Assembly: GCA_039707465.1 (NCBI GenBank)
Contig: CM077644.1
Coordinates: forward strand, 199,985,962 to 200,049,961
Length of the DNA stretch: 64,000 nucleotides
Origin: Rhabdophis nuchalis
Taxonomy: Eukaryota > Chordata > Lepidosauria > Squamata > Natricidae
Direction of reading: 5' to 3'
In this document: positions 1-10,639 of the stretch, piece by piece
Numbering within the stretch: position 1 is the stretch's first letter
How the letters are laid out: each line of letters opens with the position of its first letter
Notes under the pieces: generated by a model
What the model saw: only the letters and a program-made list of their open reading frames with translations
What the model was told of the DNA's origin: nothing
The model's database searches: none
Made by a program: the position numbers and the translations under genes

Positions 1-1446
1 AGAGTAATGGCACACTGATTAATTGGCACATCTCTGTTATTTATTGGCCAGAAAGAACAATCACTTGTTGAATGATGCTTCTTTCTGAATTCGGGATTTT
101 GAAACATATACATACGAACATATTAACTCCATTTTTATGTCCACATAATTTGAAATATTAATAGCATCTCAGTAGATTTGGTAATTGTTAAAATAGCCCA
201 TGTTTGTCTTATTTCAGACTGAGGACACTTGGAAAGTGAAAAGACTGCTTATCCAGCTTTTAACTGTGGTGGAAAGTTGAATGACCACATTTAGCTATCT
301 TAAAGAGCTAAAGAAACCAATGATCTGCAGTGATTAATTAGGAAACCAGATACAGCCACAAGAAAGAGATGAGTAAGTATATCTAAATTATTGCTGTCAG
401 CAACTGCAGTAATGATCCATATGGATGATTTTGTTCCGCATTGCTGGAATTTTGCATCTTTGAAGACCTTTACTTAGCTGACTTCTTTCATGCTAAAGTT
501 ATTTCAATATGAACTTTCAAGGTTCTTTGTCCTCCTCCATATCTTCCAACATCTACTGTACTTTCTATCCTATTAAATATGCAGTAAACTTTACTTTGTA
601 CTTTGGCTATGTTCCATCAGTAATATTTCTTTTTAATCTTCTTACACAGATGAAATTATCAGTCATGGTTAGTGCTCTAAATATTATGTAGCTATTTTAA
701 GTACTTATCAAGCACTAACCCAAGTTGGTATAATATACAAGGAATAAGGAAACCAAAATATTTATACTCATAACACATTCATCCTCATTTGCAGAATGAT
801 ACATAGCCTCTCTATAGTCCTGCAAAATTTCTAAAGCATTGTAATTATCAGTATTATCTTAATTTTGTTCAAACACATCAGGGATTATGTACAATATTTG
901 TTTTCTGTTGCACATTCATATGTTACTGTTTCAGTGACATATTAATAGTTTTGGCCTTGTTTTGTAAGAAGCTTCACTTTCCCAATTTACATAATTTGTC
1001 TTTTCCATGGCAGGGAAAAACATATTATTTTTGCCTTTCAAAAATGTTGTACTGCTGCAGACTCAGAGATTCCTCTTATATCCAGTTATGTTCCACAACA
1101 TAGATTGGAACAATATATTTCAGATCTTTTTTTTTTCATTGCCTACTACATGGCATGATGTTGATATTTAAAGTAAAAAAAATCACAGAACTCCATCGCT
1201 CAATTTTTGATAATAAATGTTAATTAAACACTTGACATTTTTGCCATTTTTATGGTCTGACATAAAATGTTTATTATTACTACTATTGATAGGCAGCTTC
1301 ATACTGTATTATTTAAAATGCAGTGATTTGTTAAGATTGCATAACTGTATTTTGACCTTTCCTTTTCCTTTATTGTAGTAGCATGCCAGGTGTCATATTT
1401 GAAAAACAGTAGACAAAACCAGAACAAAATCAAAAATAACATTTGC
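1..1446. other. AT-rich single-copy DNA, nothing recognised
   Basis: No repeat, splice-flanked exon or RNA gene is recognised here. The one 60-codon open stretch near 509-691 has no recognisable domain and ordinary AT-rich composition, so I treat it as chance. Confidence 0.5.
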
Positions 1447-1668
1447 GCTTAGACTTATATATCATCCCATGGTGCTTTTCAGCAGTCTCTGGATAGTTTA
1501 CAGAATCAGCGTATTTCCCCTAACAATCTGAGTCCTCATTTTATCAGCCTCAGTAGGATAGAAGCTGAGTCAACCTTGATCCCCATCAGGATTGAACTCC
1601 AGGCTGTGGGCAGAGTTTGCCTGCAATACTATATTCTAGATACTGTACCACCAGAGTTCCTTTGATTT
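1447..1668 (-). repeat. MIR-like squamate tRNA SINE
   Basis: Read on the minus strand, this has a tRNA-derived head (around 1620-1665), then a core with a 'gttcaatcc'-like B-box remnant, a 'ggttgactcagc' segment and a 'gaggactcagattgtt' segment. The tail near 1447-1475 ends in 'atataagtctaa'. Other copies at 22.4, 43.1 and 62.4 kb have the same order. The organisation (tRNA head, conserved core, L2-like tail) is that of MIR/ACASINE2-type SINEs. The family name is from memory; membership as one repeat family is seen directly from the four copies. Confidence 0.75.
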
Positions 1669-1673
1669 CAATA

Positions 1674-1737
1674 ATGTATGTATGTATGTATGTATGTATG
1701 TATGTATGTATGTATGTATGTATGTATGTATGTATGT
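1674..1737. repeat. (ATGT)n microsatellite
   Basis: About 16 uninterrupted ATGT units directly beside the 5' end of the MIR-like SINE. The low-complexity peptide (MYVC repeats) read through it is not a gene. Confidence 0.97.
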
Positions 1738-1738
1738 T

Positions 1739-2049
1739 TTTAATGCCCAAACTGGCTCTTTACAGCTGGTTTATGTATCTCATTTCTAGAGTAAGAACCC
1801 GTTGATCTGATCTAGAGTGAACCAGTCTGTATATTGATAATCAAAAGGTTGACTTTGATTCCTGGTGATTCCTTGAAGGCAACCATGGACCTTTCTTGGC
1901 AACAATGTGGAAATGGTTTCCCAATGCATGTTTCCAAGATGTATTTTATGTATGCAGTATAGTTTACCATTCTGTATTCCTGGTAATCTCATCTCAATAA
2001 CAATTCGTGCAATTAGCTTTAAATCCAGACTATTTCAACCATTTGCTTA
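1739..2049. other. No feature recognised
   Basis: Ordinary unique-looking sequence between the microsatellite and a LINE remnant. No coding or RNA signature was seen. Confidence 0.45.
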
Positions 2050-2295
2050 TCATTTTTAAAGGCTTGAATAGCCCAGGTCAGGCTATTTGTGGGTCCACCT
2101 CTCCCTAAGGATACCTGCCCATTCTCTAGATCAGATAGGGGAGATGCACTGCAGATCCCTTCCCTCGTACACTGTCATGTGATGGTTCCCTTTTCTGGGC
2201 TATGACAGCCCTTTGGAGTAGCTTCCTACCTAATGGTTTGGAACCCTACTCTTTTAACTTTCTGGAAGAACATCAAAACTGGACTCTCCCCCCAC
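2050..2295 (+). pseudogene. Decayed CR1/L2-type LINE 3' coding remnant
   Basis: Conceptual translation near 2150-2285 contains 'CHVMVPFSGL', a broken 'LW..LP'-like stretch, and 'FWKNIKTGL' where the C-terminus of L2/CR1-type reverse transcriptases has 'LWNSLP...F+K.LKTW'. The frame is broken by stops and indels. It resembles the longer remnant at 45.5 kb. Very old and non-functional; clade assignment is uncertain. Confidence 0.4.
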
Positions 2296-2312
2296 CAATC
2301 AAGAATTTTTGC

Positions 2313-2690
2313 TAGTATTTATTTATTTATTTAATTTTAGACTTATAAACCGCCCCCTCTCCCCGAAGGGACTCAGGGCGGTGTACAGGGAAAAAATTAA
2401 AAACCATATAAACAGACAATATATAACAAAGCTAAAAACGAATTAAATTACCTGTACTAGAATTTAGAAATATTAAAATAGGAACCCTCCTAAACTAAAA
2501 TTCCCTAAATCTAAAATCCATTTATGTCCTTGACAGAAGTTATGTTATAAAACCAGTACCATTTACGCAAGACCAGCTTGTTGAAATAAATATGTTTTAA
2601 GTGAGCGGCGGAAGAGGGGAAGGTCCGTGATTGTGCGAAGTTCGGGGGGTAGGTCGTTCCAGAGGGCTGGCCCAGCCACAGTATGGGGCT
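2313..2690 (-). mobile_element. L2-type LINE, 5'-truncated 3' end
   Basis: On the minus strand the sequence encodes 'AGPALWNDLPPELRTITDLP' followed by 'LKTYLFQQAG', the C-terminal end of an L2-clade reverse transcriptase. A roughly 200-base 3' UTR ends in a 'gggcggtttataagtctaa' tail and a (TTTA)n run at 2317-2334. The same peptide occurs in the longer copy at 63 kb. It starts abruptly near 2690, consistent with 5' truncation during target-primed reverse transcription. Confidence 0.75.
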
Positions 2691-2782
2691 GAGTCAAGAG
2701 ATGCCCAGCATGATGAATTGATGCACAGTGAAATGGGCTTAATGTGCTTAATACTGTCACATATTAATTGTTCTGAGATGGC

Positions 2783-2848
2783 TAGGATCACTGTGTGAGA
2801 TAGGCAGTCATGTGCTTACATGGCTGCCTATCTCATACAGTGATCCTA
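2783..2848. repeat. 30-bp inverted repeat, 6-base loop
   Basis: Arms 2783-2812 and 2819-2848 are complementary with two mismatches and are separated by a 6-base loop (TGCTTA). No terminal repeat or target duplication is visible, so it does not look like a MITE. A local inverted duplication, for example by template switching, is the simplest reading. Confidence 0.85.
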
Positions 2849-4112
2849 TCCATCTCTTTCTATACGGCTTTATGTATGACTTTAAATATGTATGATTTTA
2901 TGTATGGCTTTAAATAAAAAAATTGCCCATTGGAGCTCAGTCCTTTCCATTATTTTCTCCCCTGGTTTACGTTATTCTCTCTTTATTCATTTAGTCTAGA
3001 GTTAAAAAAAGAAACTGAAGAGTCACATCACACTATATTTTGACACATAATTCATTTTTGTACCTTATCTTATGTTAAAGCTACCCCTTTGTATACAAAT
3101 ATAAAGCAATTTAATAAGTATAGATTGCATGAAAAATATATTTCTTAGAAGAATCTAATCTTATTAATGAAGATTAGAAAGGTGATACCCTACAAAGATA
3201 GATAGGTATTTTAACCTGTATTACATGCTGAGCTATTTTTTTCTTAAAAGTAAGAGATTTTTTTTTTAAAAAGTGCATTGTTCATTTATGCTTCTCTCAA
3301 ATATGTAGAATAAGTTTAATCAGAATAAGATACTGGTGATCAAATTACTCATTTTTCTGCAAATTACAAATCCCTCTGTACAATCTATGTATTCAGAGAC
3401 CTGTAAAGGAAATTATTTCTAAAACGTTCTGCAACTTCCAACCATCACAATAGACATAAAGACATGTATCACATTAGATCCTGCATTGAAAGTTTAACAG
3501 ATATGATGCATGTATGTAAGTAAAAGAGGAATAATAAAGAATGCTTTGGCTAAACTTATAGAAAAAATAGCCAGGGCATAATAGCAGAATTGAGTTGCTC
3601 TGCTAGAGAAAATTATATTTATTGGGTTCTTATATAGGGTAAATTGATGCAAATAGATATTCATGGTTGAGTAGAGAAAAATGGAGAATAATTTTTTTGT
3701 GTTTCTTCATTATTTCTTCTATATTCATTGTTATTGGAAGGCTATAGCCTTCAAGTTCCTTTTTTAAAAAAAAAATGCCATTTGCTGTCCTCTTGTTCTG
3801 GGATTTAATTCATTTGCAAAGAAATAACTTGGAACTCTCCAGTGCTTTTATGAACCTGAGGAATATTAGAATTCTTTATAAGAAATACTGTATTTCTTTT
3901 TATCTTAAAAAAGATTTCTGGCTTTCTTGATACTCTCACATACCATAATCAAATAATCACTGGCTGGACTCCTATGTTCCTGGTATTTATTTACATATGA
4001 GTAAAACTCTCCATGTAAGTGGGGACAGCGAAAAACTCTAGCCTTTAAGTTTTTTCAGATCTGGAAAAATATTCTACAAGAAGACTAGAATTAAGCTTTA
4101 TTTTGCCACCTT
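2849..4112. other. AT-rich DNA, nothing recognised
   Basis: Long AT-rich stretch with several homopolymer runs (for example A9 near 3766). No repeat family, exon or RNA gene is recognised. Confidence 0.45.
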
Positions 4113-4320
4113 GAAGTCCTTGGTCTATCTGAACTTGGTTTTACCAGCTAGGGAACAACATCGGTGCAAGGGAGTATATCATCAGCTTGTTTATACACAG
4201 TGTTGTAGCTTCCGTGCCAATTTTAATAGGAATGTGTCTTTTTCCTCGGTGGTTCCTTGATTAGAGTATTGTTCTCTGCCTGATTATTTGTCTATTGTTA
4301 ATCCCTGTTTATCTAAATGT
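4113..4320 (-). repeat. Unclassified interspersed repeat B, degraded copy
   Basis: Contains 'ccttggtctatctgaacttgg', 'gaacaacatcggtgcaag' and 'gttctctgcctgatta', in the same order as related copies at 14.2 and 23.5 kb. The hammerhead-like core seen in those copies is damaged here: the stem is broken and a few bases are missing near 4140-4160. Family affiliation is unknown to me; a Penelope-like origin is possible. Confidence 0.45.
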
Positions 4321-4819
4321 TAGATATTGGAAGGGTTATATTCTAGTTTCATTCCTAGTTTTTTTTATTCTTGCTTTTGAATGGAATGCAAATGGGGTTT
4401 ATCTCAATATGGCTGATTTGTCTAAATGCCTAACTTCTTTAATATTTTTGGATTCAGGATGCTAATAAATGGTTGAATTTGTATATATGTTATAAGATTA
4501 AGGAGTTTTCATCAGAGATTTTCTTCTATTATAAATGTCACTGAGCTTTTCTTCCTCTCTTTCCTATATCCCAGTGAGTTATAGCAGAGCCAGCCTGAGT
4601 TTTCTTCCAAATATTATCTCATTTAAAGCATTCTTTAATTTTTTTTTTGTTTTTATTGCAGCTTTTGAATGCTAACTTTAAGGCAACCTCCATGATTCTA
4701 TAAAGCACAACTCAAGCTGAGAAAAAACATTAAGGACAGACTGTTCCATCCTTTTTGCATGAAAATAACTGGGGAAACCAGGTGCATCCTGGGACAATTT
4801 TTGAATCAAAGTAGATACA
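4321..4819. other. No feature recognised
   Basis: AT-rich sequence with no recognisable element. Confidence 0.45.
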
Positions 4820-5035
4820 TTTTGGTTTAGTGGTTTAGAAACCAGGAGATTATGGGTTTTAGTTCTGCCTTAGGCATGAAAACTGACTGAGTGACTTTGA
4901 GCCAGACTCACACATACTCTCAGCCCAAATTAACTCACAGGGTTGTGGTTGTGGGGAAAATAAGAAGAAAAATAATTAGGTATGCTTGTTCTCTTGAGTT
5001 AAAAAATAATAAAGACTGGATTTTTAAAAAAATCT
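4820..5035 (+). repeat. Sauria-type tRNA SINE
   Basis: Starts with a tRNA-like A box ('ggtttagtggttta'), has a B-box remnant ('gggttttagttctg'), then 'gtgactttgagccag', 'ctctcagcccaa', 'cacagggttg' and 'ggggaaaataag', and ends in 'cttgagttaaaaaataataa' before an A-rich tail. The 3' tail resembles the Bov-B 3' end, which is the known mobilisation partner of Sauria SINEs. Moderately diverged. Confidence 0.7.
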
Positions 5036-6172
5036 TTTAAAAATGGACTAACTTAAAGAATGCATCCAAAATCTGGAACCCATTACCTTGGAGATTGAAA
5101 TTTAGCAAAGACGTGGTCCCTTCAATGCTGCCATACTACCACACTATCTTGTCACCATGGTCAGCCATGGTCATTATGCCAACATTCCCTGTCAGCTTTG
5201 CATAAGTCAAAGAGAAAGTCAGCAGGAGGTGATGATACATCCTTTGTTAAATAAAAGATATTTATATTTCTCTTGCTACACCTCTTTCTTTCTTAATAAG
5301 CTGATGTTTACTTCTTTAATTTTGAAGCCAGTAACAATTGGCCCATGGTAATTTTGTTTCTCTGTTTGGGTAAGGAAATATTTCTGAAATGATGAAATGA
5401 TGGGTTGTCTATCTAGCATAAAGTTTAAGATTATTTTCTTAGTAAAGCACTCACTGAAGAATGGAATTATTTATGACTTTATACTTGGCAAAAAGAAACA
5501 AAGCACAGCATCGAACTACTTTCCTTTTATTTTAATTCCCTAGCAAAGAGTGAAAAACAAAGTGCCAGAATAGGTGATCATTCTTGTTTGTTACGATTTG
5601 TTGGATCTTCATATATCTCACTAATGTTAATTGGTTTCTTTTCATGTTATATAACTCTTTCTCCATAGCTACTATATTCTCTTGAAATTATTGTCTGTAT
5701 TCACTCATAGCACATTAATATAGCATTCAATCATACTGCCCACTAAATGATAAAGAGGGCTAGGATTCTAAATTTTAAAGTCTTTCCATGTCTAATATTA
5801 TGTTCAACTCATTTGAGTATAATATTAGCACAGGGACCGTATATAAACCAAAGTAGAATTAATTTTGAAGTATATTTTCTTATTCTTTTTGTACTGTGTG
5901 GGCACAGTTGACTTAAATACAATAAAACTTACAAAAATCTTTTATAGCCATAATTATACAGACTATTATAATTCCCTCAATGAAGATTTCAACATTGCAT
6001 CTTTCATAATGCATTGCATATCTTAACTGCTTATAGCATCGAACAGCCAGGTACTTAAATATGGTGCTTCTGAAATCAGATTTTCCTTTAGGTTCAGTAA
6101 GAGTGGAAGAGGCTAGATTTGGAGCCAGTTTTCTATTTGGAAGATCACTGGTGTGGAAAGAATGGAAGAGGG
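5036..6172. other. AT-rich DNA, nothing recognised
   Basis: No repeat family is recognised. Short open frames at 5157-5351 and 5913-6182 lack domain features and codon bias. Confidence 0.45.
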
Positions 6173-6202
6173 TGAAATGCATAAAGTATTTCTATACTGC
6201 AG

Positions 6203-6235
<33 letters not shown>

Positions 6236-6314
6236 CATACATACATACATACATACATACATACATACATACATACATACATACATACAGTATAGAAATA
6301 CTTTATGCATTTTA
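6173..6314. repeat. (ATAC)n microsatellite inside an inverted repeat
   Basis: About 20 ACAT/ATAC units (6203-6289) are bracketed by arms at 6174-6199 and 6288-6314. The arms are reverse complements over about 26 bases with one mismatch ('aaatgcataaagtatttc' on the left). The overlapping low-complexity frames on both strands (THTYIHTYI / MYVCMYVC) are microsatellite artefacts. There is no clear target duplication. Confidence 0.9.
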
Positions 6315-7123
6315 TGAAACAGATTTTGTTCCATGAAATTTACTAATAAGGCATCCTATTTCTTTGTGAGACAAATTAATCCAGATATTTTGCTGGAAAT
6401 TGCCATTGCATTCATATATCTATTTTACCGGAGCAAGAAAAAGCATAGGCTCCCTCTCCTAGGAAATCAAACCAATTTGTTAGGTAGTAGGACTTCTCTG
6501 TATGTCTTTTTGTTCTGGTTTAAAAAACACAAAAATATTGATTGTGTGAATATTTCACCTTTATCTTTGCTTCTTCCCTGTTTATATTTATACTTTCCTG
6601 TTTTATGTTTTCCCCTCTTTTAACAATCAATGATGTTATCTTATACTTCATCAGTGCCTTGGTTTCACAGAGGTCTAGGTTTAAGATTTCTGCTCAGTTT
6701 TGGAACTGGGTGACTTTCAACCATACAGATGAGACACACATGTATACAGTCCCCAAAATGACAGATACCAACTATGGCCATTCTGCTTCATAGTACTTTG
6801 ATACTGGCAGAGTTTAATGCTTTCTAGCCTTACATTTTGCATATATACCGTAGTAGTTTCTGTATGGCATTTATAGAATACTACAGATCCAATATAGAAA
6901 TCGAATAGTTTTGGGATGGTTAATTAAGGAAGCAGTTCTGAGGAATACAAGTGACATTAGAGAAGGTTATCATAATTATAATGCTCAAATAATGCTCATG
7001 TTTTAGTATTTTCAACCTTTTACCTTCATTATTTATAATCTTTGAATATCACATAAGTGACATAAATATTAAAATTGTTCATAGGCACATTCAGAATAAT
7101 TGAGCATTATAATTAAATTATAA
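6315..7123. other. No feature recognised
   Basis: Contains overlapping open frames of 96 and 83 codons (6333-6623 and 6542-6793) rich in F, L and I. They look like AT-rich chance ORFs: no conserved motif and no splice context. Confidence 0.45.
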
Positions 7124-7163
7124 GTAAAATGATTCTTTCTTTTCATAGAAAGAATCATTTTAC
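7124..7163. repeat. Perfect 17-bp hairpin, 6-base loop
   Basis: Arms 7124-7140 and 7147-7163 are perfect reverse complements with the loop TTTCAT. It is AT-rich, with no T-run placement suggesting a transcription terminator. It is one of several perfect six-base-loop hairpins in the window. Confidence 0.9.
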
Positions 7164-7848
7164 ATAGAGACTATAGAGGATTTTCATAGGGAAAAAATCC
7201 GTTTATGATTATCTTTAGACACATATTAGTTTCAGCAAAAAAAAATATGTGGGAGGCAAAACAAAAATATAATATTTGCCAGCCTATTTGGTAATTCTGT
7301 TATTGTGTGTGTTTTGATTTAGACCTTGAAAAACCTTGAATAAAATCCAATATTTTTGAGATGCCTTTATATAAATTCATCAATATACAGATAAAGAATG
7401 AAAAAGGCAATAAACAAAGCTGTAGCCAGCAATACTGATAAAGGAAAAAAAGATTAATCTATGCCTTATCTATTATTTTGTTCTTTGTGTATAATCAGTT
7501 TTCAATAGAATAGATTACTGTTTGCACCATATTTTTCTCTCTCTCTTTTTCTTTCAGCCTTTTTTCTTTCACAGAGTAATTAACTCTTCAGTGTAACCTA
7601 TTATGGAAAAATTATATCAATTGGAATATATTTCATTTTGTGTTACTTGAATTACTATGTTGAATCTATATCCTACATCCTATAGAAATTAGAAATATTG
7701 TCAGCTAGAGGAAAGCTTACCATATGTTTTCTTTCAGAATAAAAGCAGGAGATGTATATCAACTAAATCATATTTTTATCTATAAGCGTATAGGCACTTA
7801 CTGTACTTCTAGTAGTTTACTTGTTGAAGAAAGTTCACTTCTATAAAA
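7164..7848. other. No feature recognised
   Basis: AT-rich sequence with no recognised element. Confidence 0.45.
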
Positions 7849-7931
7849 ATATTTTCTCTTTTCTTCTTTTCTCTTCTTTTTCCCTTTCTCTTTTTCCCTT
7901 CCCTTCCCCTCTCCTTTTCTCCTCCTCTCTA
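7849..7931. repeat. Polypyrimidine (CT-rich) tract
   Basis: Almost uninterrupted C/T run on the plus strand, mixing TTTC, TTCC and CTCC units. Low complexity. Confidence 0.85.
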
Positions 7932-8552
7932 GTCACTGATCAGAATCAAACCATTACTTAATAATCTTTTCCATTTATAGGACAATACTTCAAGTACAGC
8001 TATGTGTTCTATATTTAAATTTTATCTAAACAAGCAGGTATAATATAAGTAAATGACTCTGTAAAATTGGAGTTTTGATGCTGAGGTTTACTGATGTTAG
8101 GGGTATGTAATCTTGATTTTTTTGAGCTACACTTGATTTAATTCCTGTAACTCAAATTGCCTTGCCCTTGATTTAGCTATCCTGTACTCCTTATTTCTTG
8201 AATTCAGTAAGCAGAAGTACATGATTTTTGTTTCTTTTTTACTAATTGCATAGTACTATGTTGCATAATTTAATATTTTTTACTTTTTACTTTATTTATT
8301 TGAACAGCTGTCAATACTCAACAATGATAATTTCCATTGTATGATAAAGGACTCTATTTTAGTTATTAATGCAGCGTCTGGAAATTGTGACAAGTGGATA
8401 GATTTCAATCTATTTTTGTAATAGACATCTCCTTTTTTCATGAAATGAATCACAGCCACTGGCTATTTTTTGAAAACTTTGAGAATTGCATGAAATGAAA
8501 AATATATTTTAGTTTCCTCTGCTTAGAAATTTGGGCACATTGAAATGTAGAA
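7932..8552. other. No feature recognised
   Basis: AT-rich sequence with no recognised element. Confidence 0.45.
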
Positions 8553-9019
8553 ATACAATACAATACAATACAATAGCAGAGTTGGAAGGGACCTTGTAGG
8601 TCTTCTAGTCCAACCCCCTGCATGGGCAGGAACCTTATACCATTTCAGACAAATGGCTGTCTAACATCTTTTTAAAGACTTCCAGGGTTGGGGCATTCAC
8701 AACTGCTGGAGGCAAGCTGTTCCAGAGGTTAATTGTTCTTACTGTTAGGAAATTTCTCCTTAGTTCTAAGTTGCTTCTCTCCTTGGTTAGTTTCCACCCA
8801 TTGCTCCTTGTCCTGCCCCCAGGTGCCTTGGAGAAAAGTTTGACTCCCTCTTCTTTGTGGCACCCTCTGAGATATCGGAACACTGCTATCATGTCTCCCC
8901 TGGTCCTTCTCTTCATCAAACTAGACATACCCAGCTCCTGCAGCCGTTCTTCATATGTCTTAGTCTCCAGTCCTCTAATCATCTTGGTTGCTCTTCTCTG
9001 CACTCTTTCAATTAATTGT
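8553..9019 (-). mobile_element. CR1 LINE, 5'-truncated, 3' end of reverse transcriptase
   Basis: An open frame at 8635-9003 (122 codons) encodes the C-terminal part of a CR1 reverse transcriptase: 'VQRRATKMIRGLE'-like start, 'YEERLQELG', 'RTRGDMIAVFRYL', 'RRNFLTVRTINLWNSLPP' and 'APTLEVFKKMLDSHL'. A short 3' UTR and a tail of (ATACA)n seen on the plus strand at 8553-8575 follow. The frame has no stops, so this copy is fairly young. Truncated at about 9003-9019, leaving only the end of ORF2; it cannot move itself. Confidence 0.92.
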
Positions 9020-9195
9020 TAAATTAATTGAATTTTCCTGGGACACTTCAGGATGGAAGACGTACAATTATGATTCCACTGAATGAAAAGACTGGAGGAA
9101 GGACAATCCACTGTTGATTGCAGAAGATTAAAAAAGAGGTCAAACTGACACTAGATTTATAATTGGCTAAATCTCTTGCATATTAGATATTTTTT

Positions 9196-9403
9196 TTTTT
9201 AAGTTAAACTATTCCAGTCTAGTACATGATTTTGGACTAGAAGCAGGAAGATATGGATTCAAATCACTTTTGAAACATGAAATCTCATTAGCTAGTTTGG
9301 GGCTACTCATTCTCTACCGACCCAGACTTGTTATGGGGAAAACTGAGAAAGATAATGTGATAACTGCCCTTTTGAGTTCCTAGAAGAGTGGTGGGAAATA
9401 AAT
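9196..9403 (+). repeat. Sauria-type tRNA SINE, diverged
   Basis: Diverged copy with 'tggattcaaatca' as B-box remnant, a 'tggggctactcattctct' segment, 'ttatggggaaaactgag', and a 3' end 'ttgagttcctagaagagtggtgggaaataaata' split over 9370-9403. Order and spacing match the copies at 4.8 and 21.0 kb. Confidence 0.55.
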
Positions 9404-9799
9404 ACAACCGTTGAAATAAGTAATTTAAGCAACAGGCTTCATTTAACAGCTGATAACAAATGGTATGATCAATGCATGTTTCATGCATTAATACATATTT
9501 TAACATCCTGGAAGGAAAAAGTATTGTCTTTATAATGAATAAAGTATCCAAAAGTATGCAAAATTAAAAATATATGTTAAAAAAGTGAATAAATGAAGTC
9601 AGGAATCAAAGATGACAGCCATTTGTTTTAAAAAAAATTCCTTATCCAAACACACTTCTTTGGTTACCAAGAGGGTTCACCCCCCCTCCCGCACTTATTT
9701 ATAGAAATGTCTCAGCAACAAGATTCACGCTTCTTTTATCTCTCAGAAAATACTGATTAGGGTGTATGTGGGCAAAATGGTTCTTGAGATATTAGCCTT
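9404..9799. other. No feature recognised
   Basis: AT-rich sequence with a short C-rich stretch near 9680. No element is recognised. Confidence 0.45.
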
Positions 9800-10035
9800 T
9801 TCCTTGTGTGTGTGTTTGTGCTTTCGAATCAGTGTTGACTCCTGGTTATTGTTTGGACAAGTCCTTGCAAGTTTTTGGGGAGATTTTTCTTTTTTTAGGA
9901 CTGAGAGAATGAGAATGAGGGAGCATCTGGCTCAAGGTCACTCAGCTGGCTTCCTGCGTAAGATGGATCTAGAAATCTCAGTTTCCTGATTTTTAACTTG
10001 ATGCCTTAACCACCACACCAAACTGGCCCTCTAAA
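9800..10035 (-). repeat. tRNA SINE related to the Sauria family
   Basis: On the minus strand: 'ttggtgtggtggttaaggca' (A box, 9998-10017), a diverged B box, 'aagccagctgagtgacc', 'ctctcagtcct', and a body reaching 'gagtcaacactgattcg' near 9820. A similar arrangement is present at 17.2 kb. Non-autonomous retroposon copy. Confidence 0.6.
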
Positions 10036-10466
10036 ACCACAATCATGCAGAATTCTAATCTACAGAAAATGCTGCAGGAGAAAGTTCCTTATGGCAGATG
10101 TTTGCTTTGCAAGGTGTAGAGGTGACCAGGATAGCAAAAAAAAAAAAAAAAATGATTCTCCTTCTATAAATGCTCTGCAGGATAAGACCAAATTTCCATT
10201 CCAGCCCAGCCTTTGATTTTTGCTGTAACCATTAGCAACAAAATGCTAGTGTTTCTGTGACATTTTTCAGAGACATTACCTTCAAATGAATTTGGAAAAA
10301 AATATTTAATTGAAATGCTAGTAAAAATCTATTTGCTAACTGTTTTTAGGCTTGCTACAATGAATTATTTAATGTTTTGTGCATAACTTCAAAAAAAAAT
10401 TCAGAAAAAGTACTTCAAACCTAATGGAAGCAGTACATTTCCGCTCTTAATTAAAGCAGGTGCATC
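10036..10466. other. No feature recognised (A-run at 10135-10152)
   Basis: Contains an 18-base A homopolymer but no element it can be assigned to. Confidence 0.4.
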
Positions 10467-10560
10467 TCTTTATTTATTTATTTATTAGATTTATTAGCCA
10501 CTTCAATACAACTCTTGGTAGACAACATTTTAAATGAGTAAAAAAATATTAGAATAAATA
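10467..10560 (-). repeat. LINE/SINE 3' tail fragment
   Basis: A (TTTA)n run leads into 'attagccacttcaatacaac', resembling the (minus-strand) 3' tail shared by squamate L2-type LINEs and their SINEs. Short and diverged. Confidence 0.35.
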
Positions 10561-10639
10561 ATGTATATTCATATAGGACTCCATATCATTCATATATATA
10601 TTGGATATATATCATTCATATATAAATTGGAAATATATA

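Noticed and set aside
6061..6336. Open frames of 91 and 73 codons on both strands
   Set aside because: Both are read through the (ATAC)n microsatellite and consist largely of THTYIHTY or MYVC repeats.
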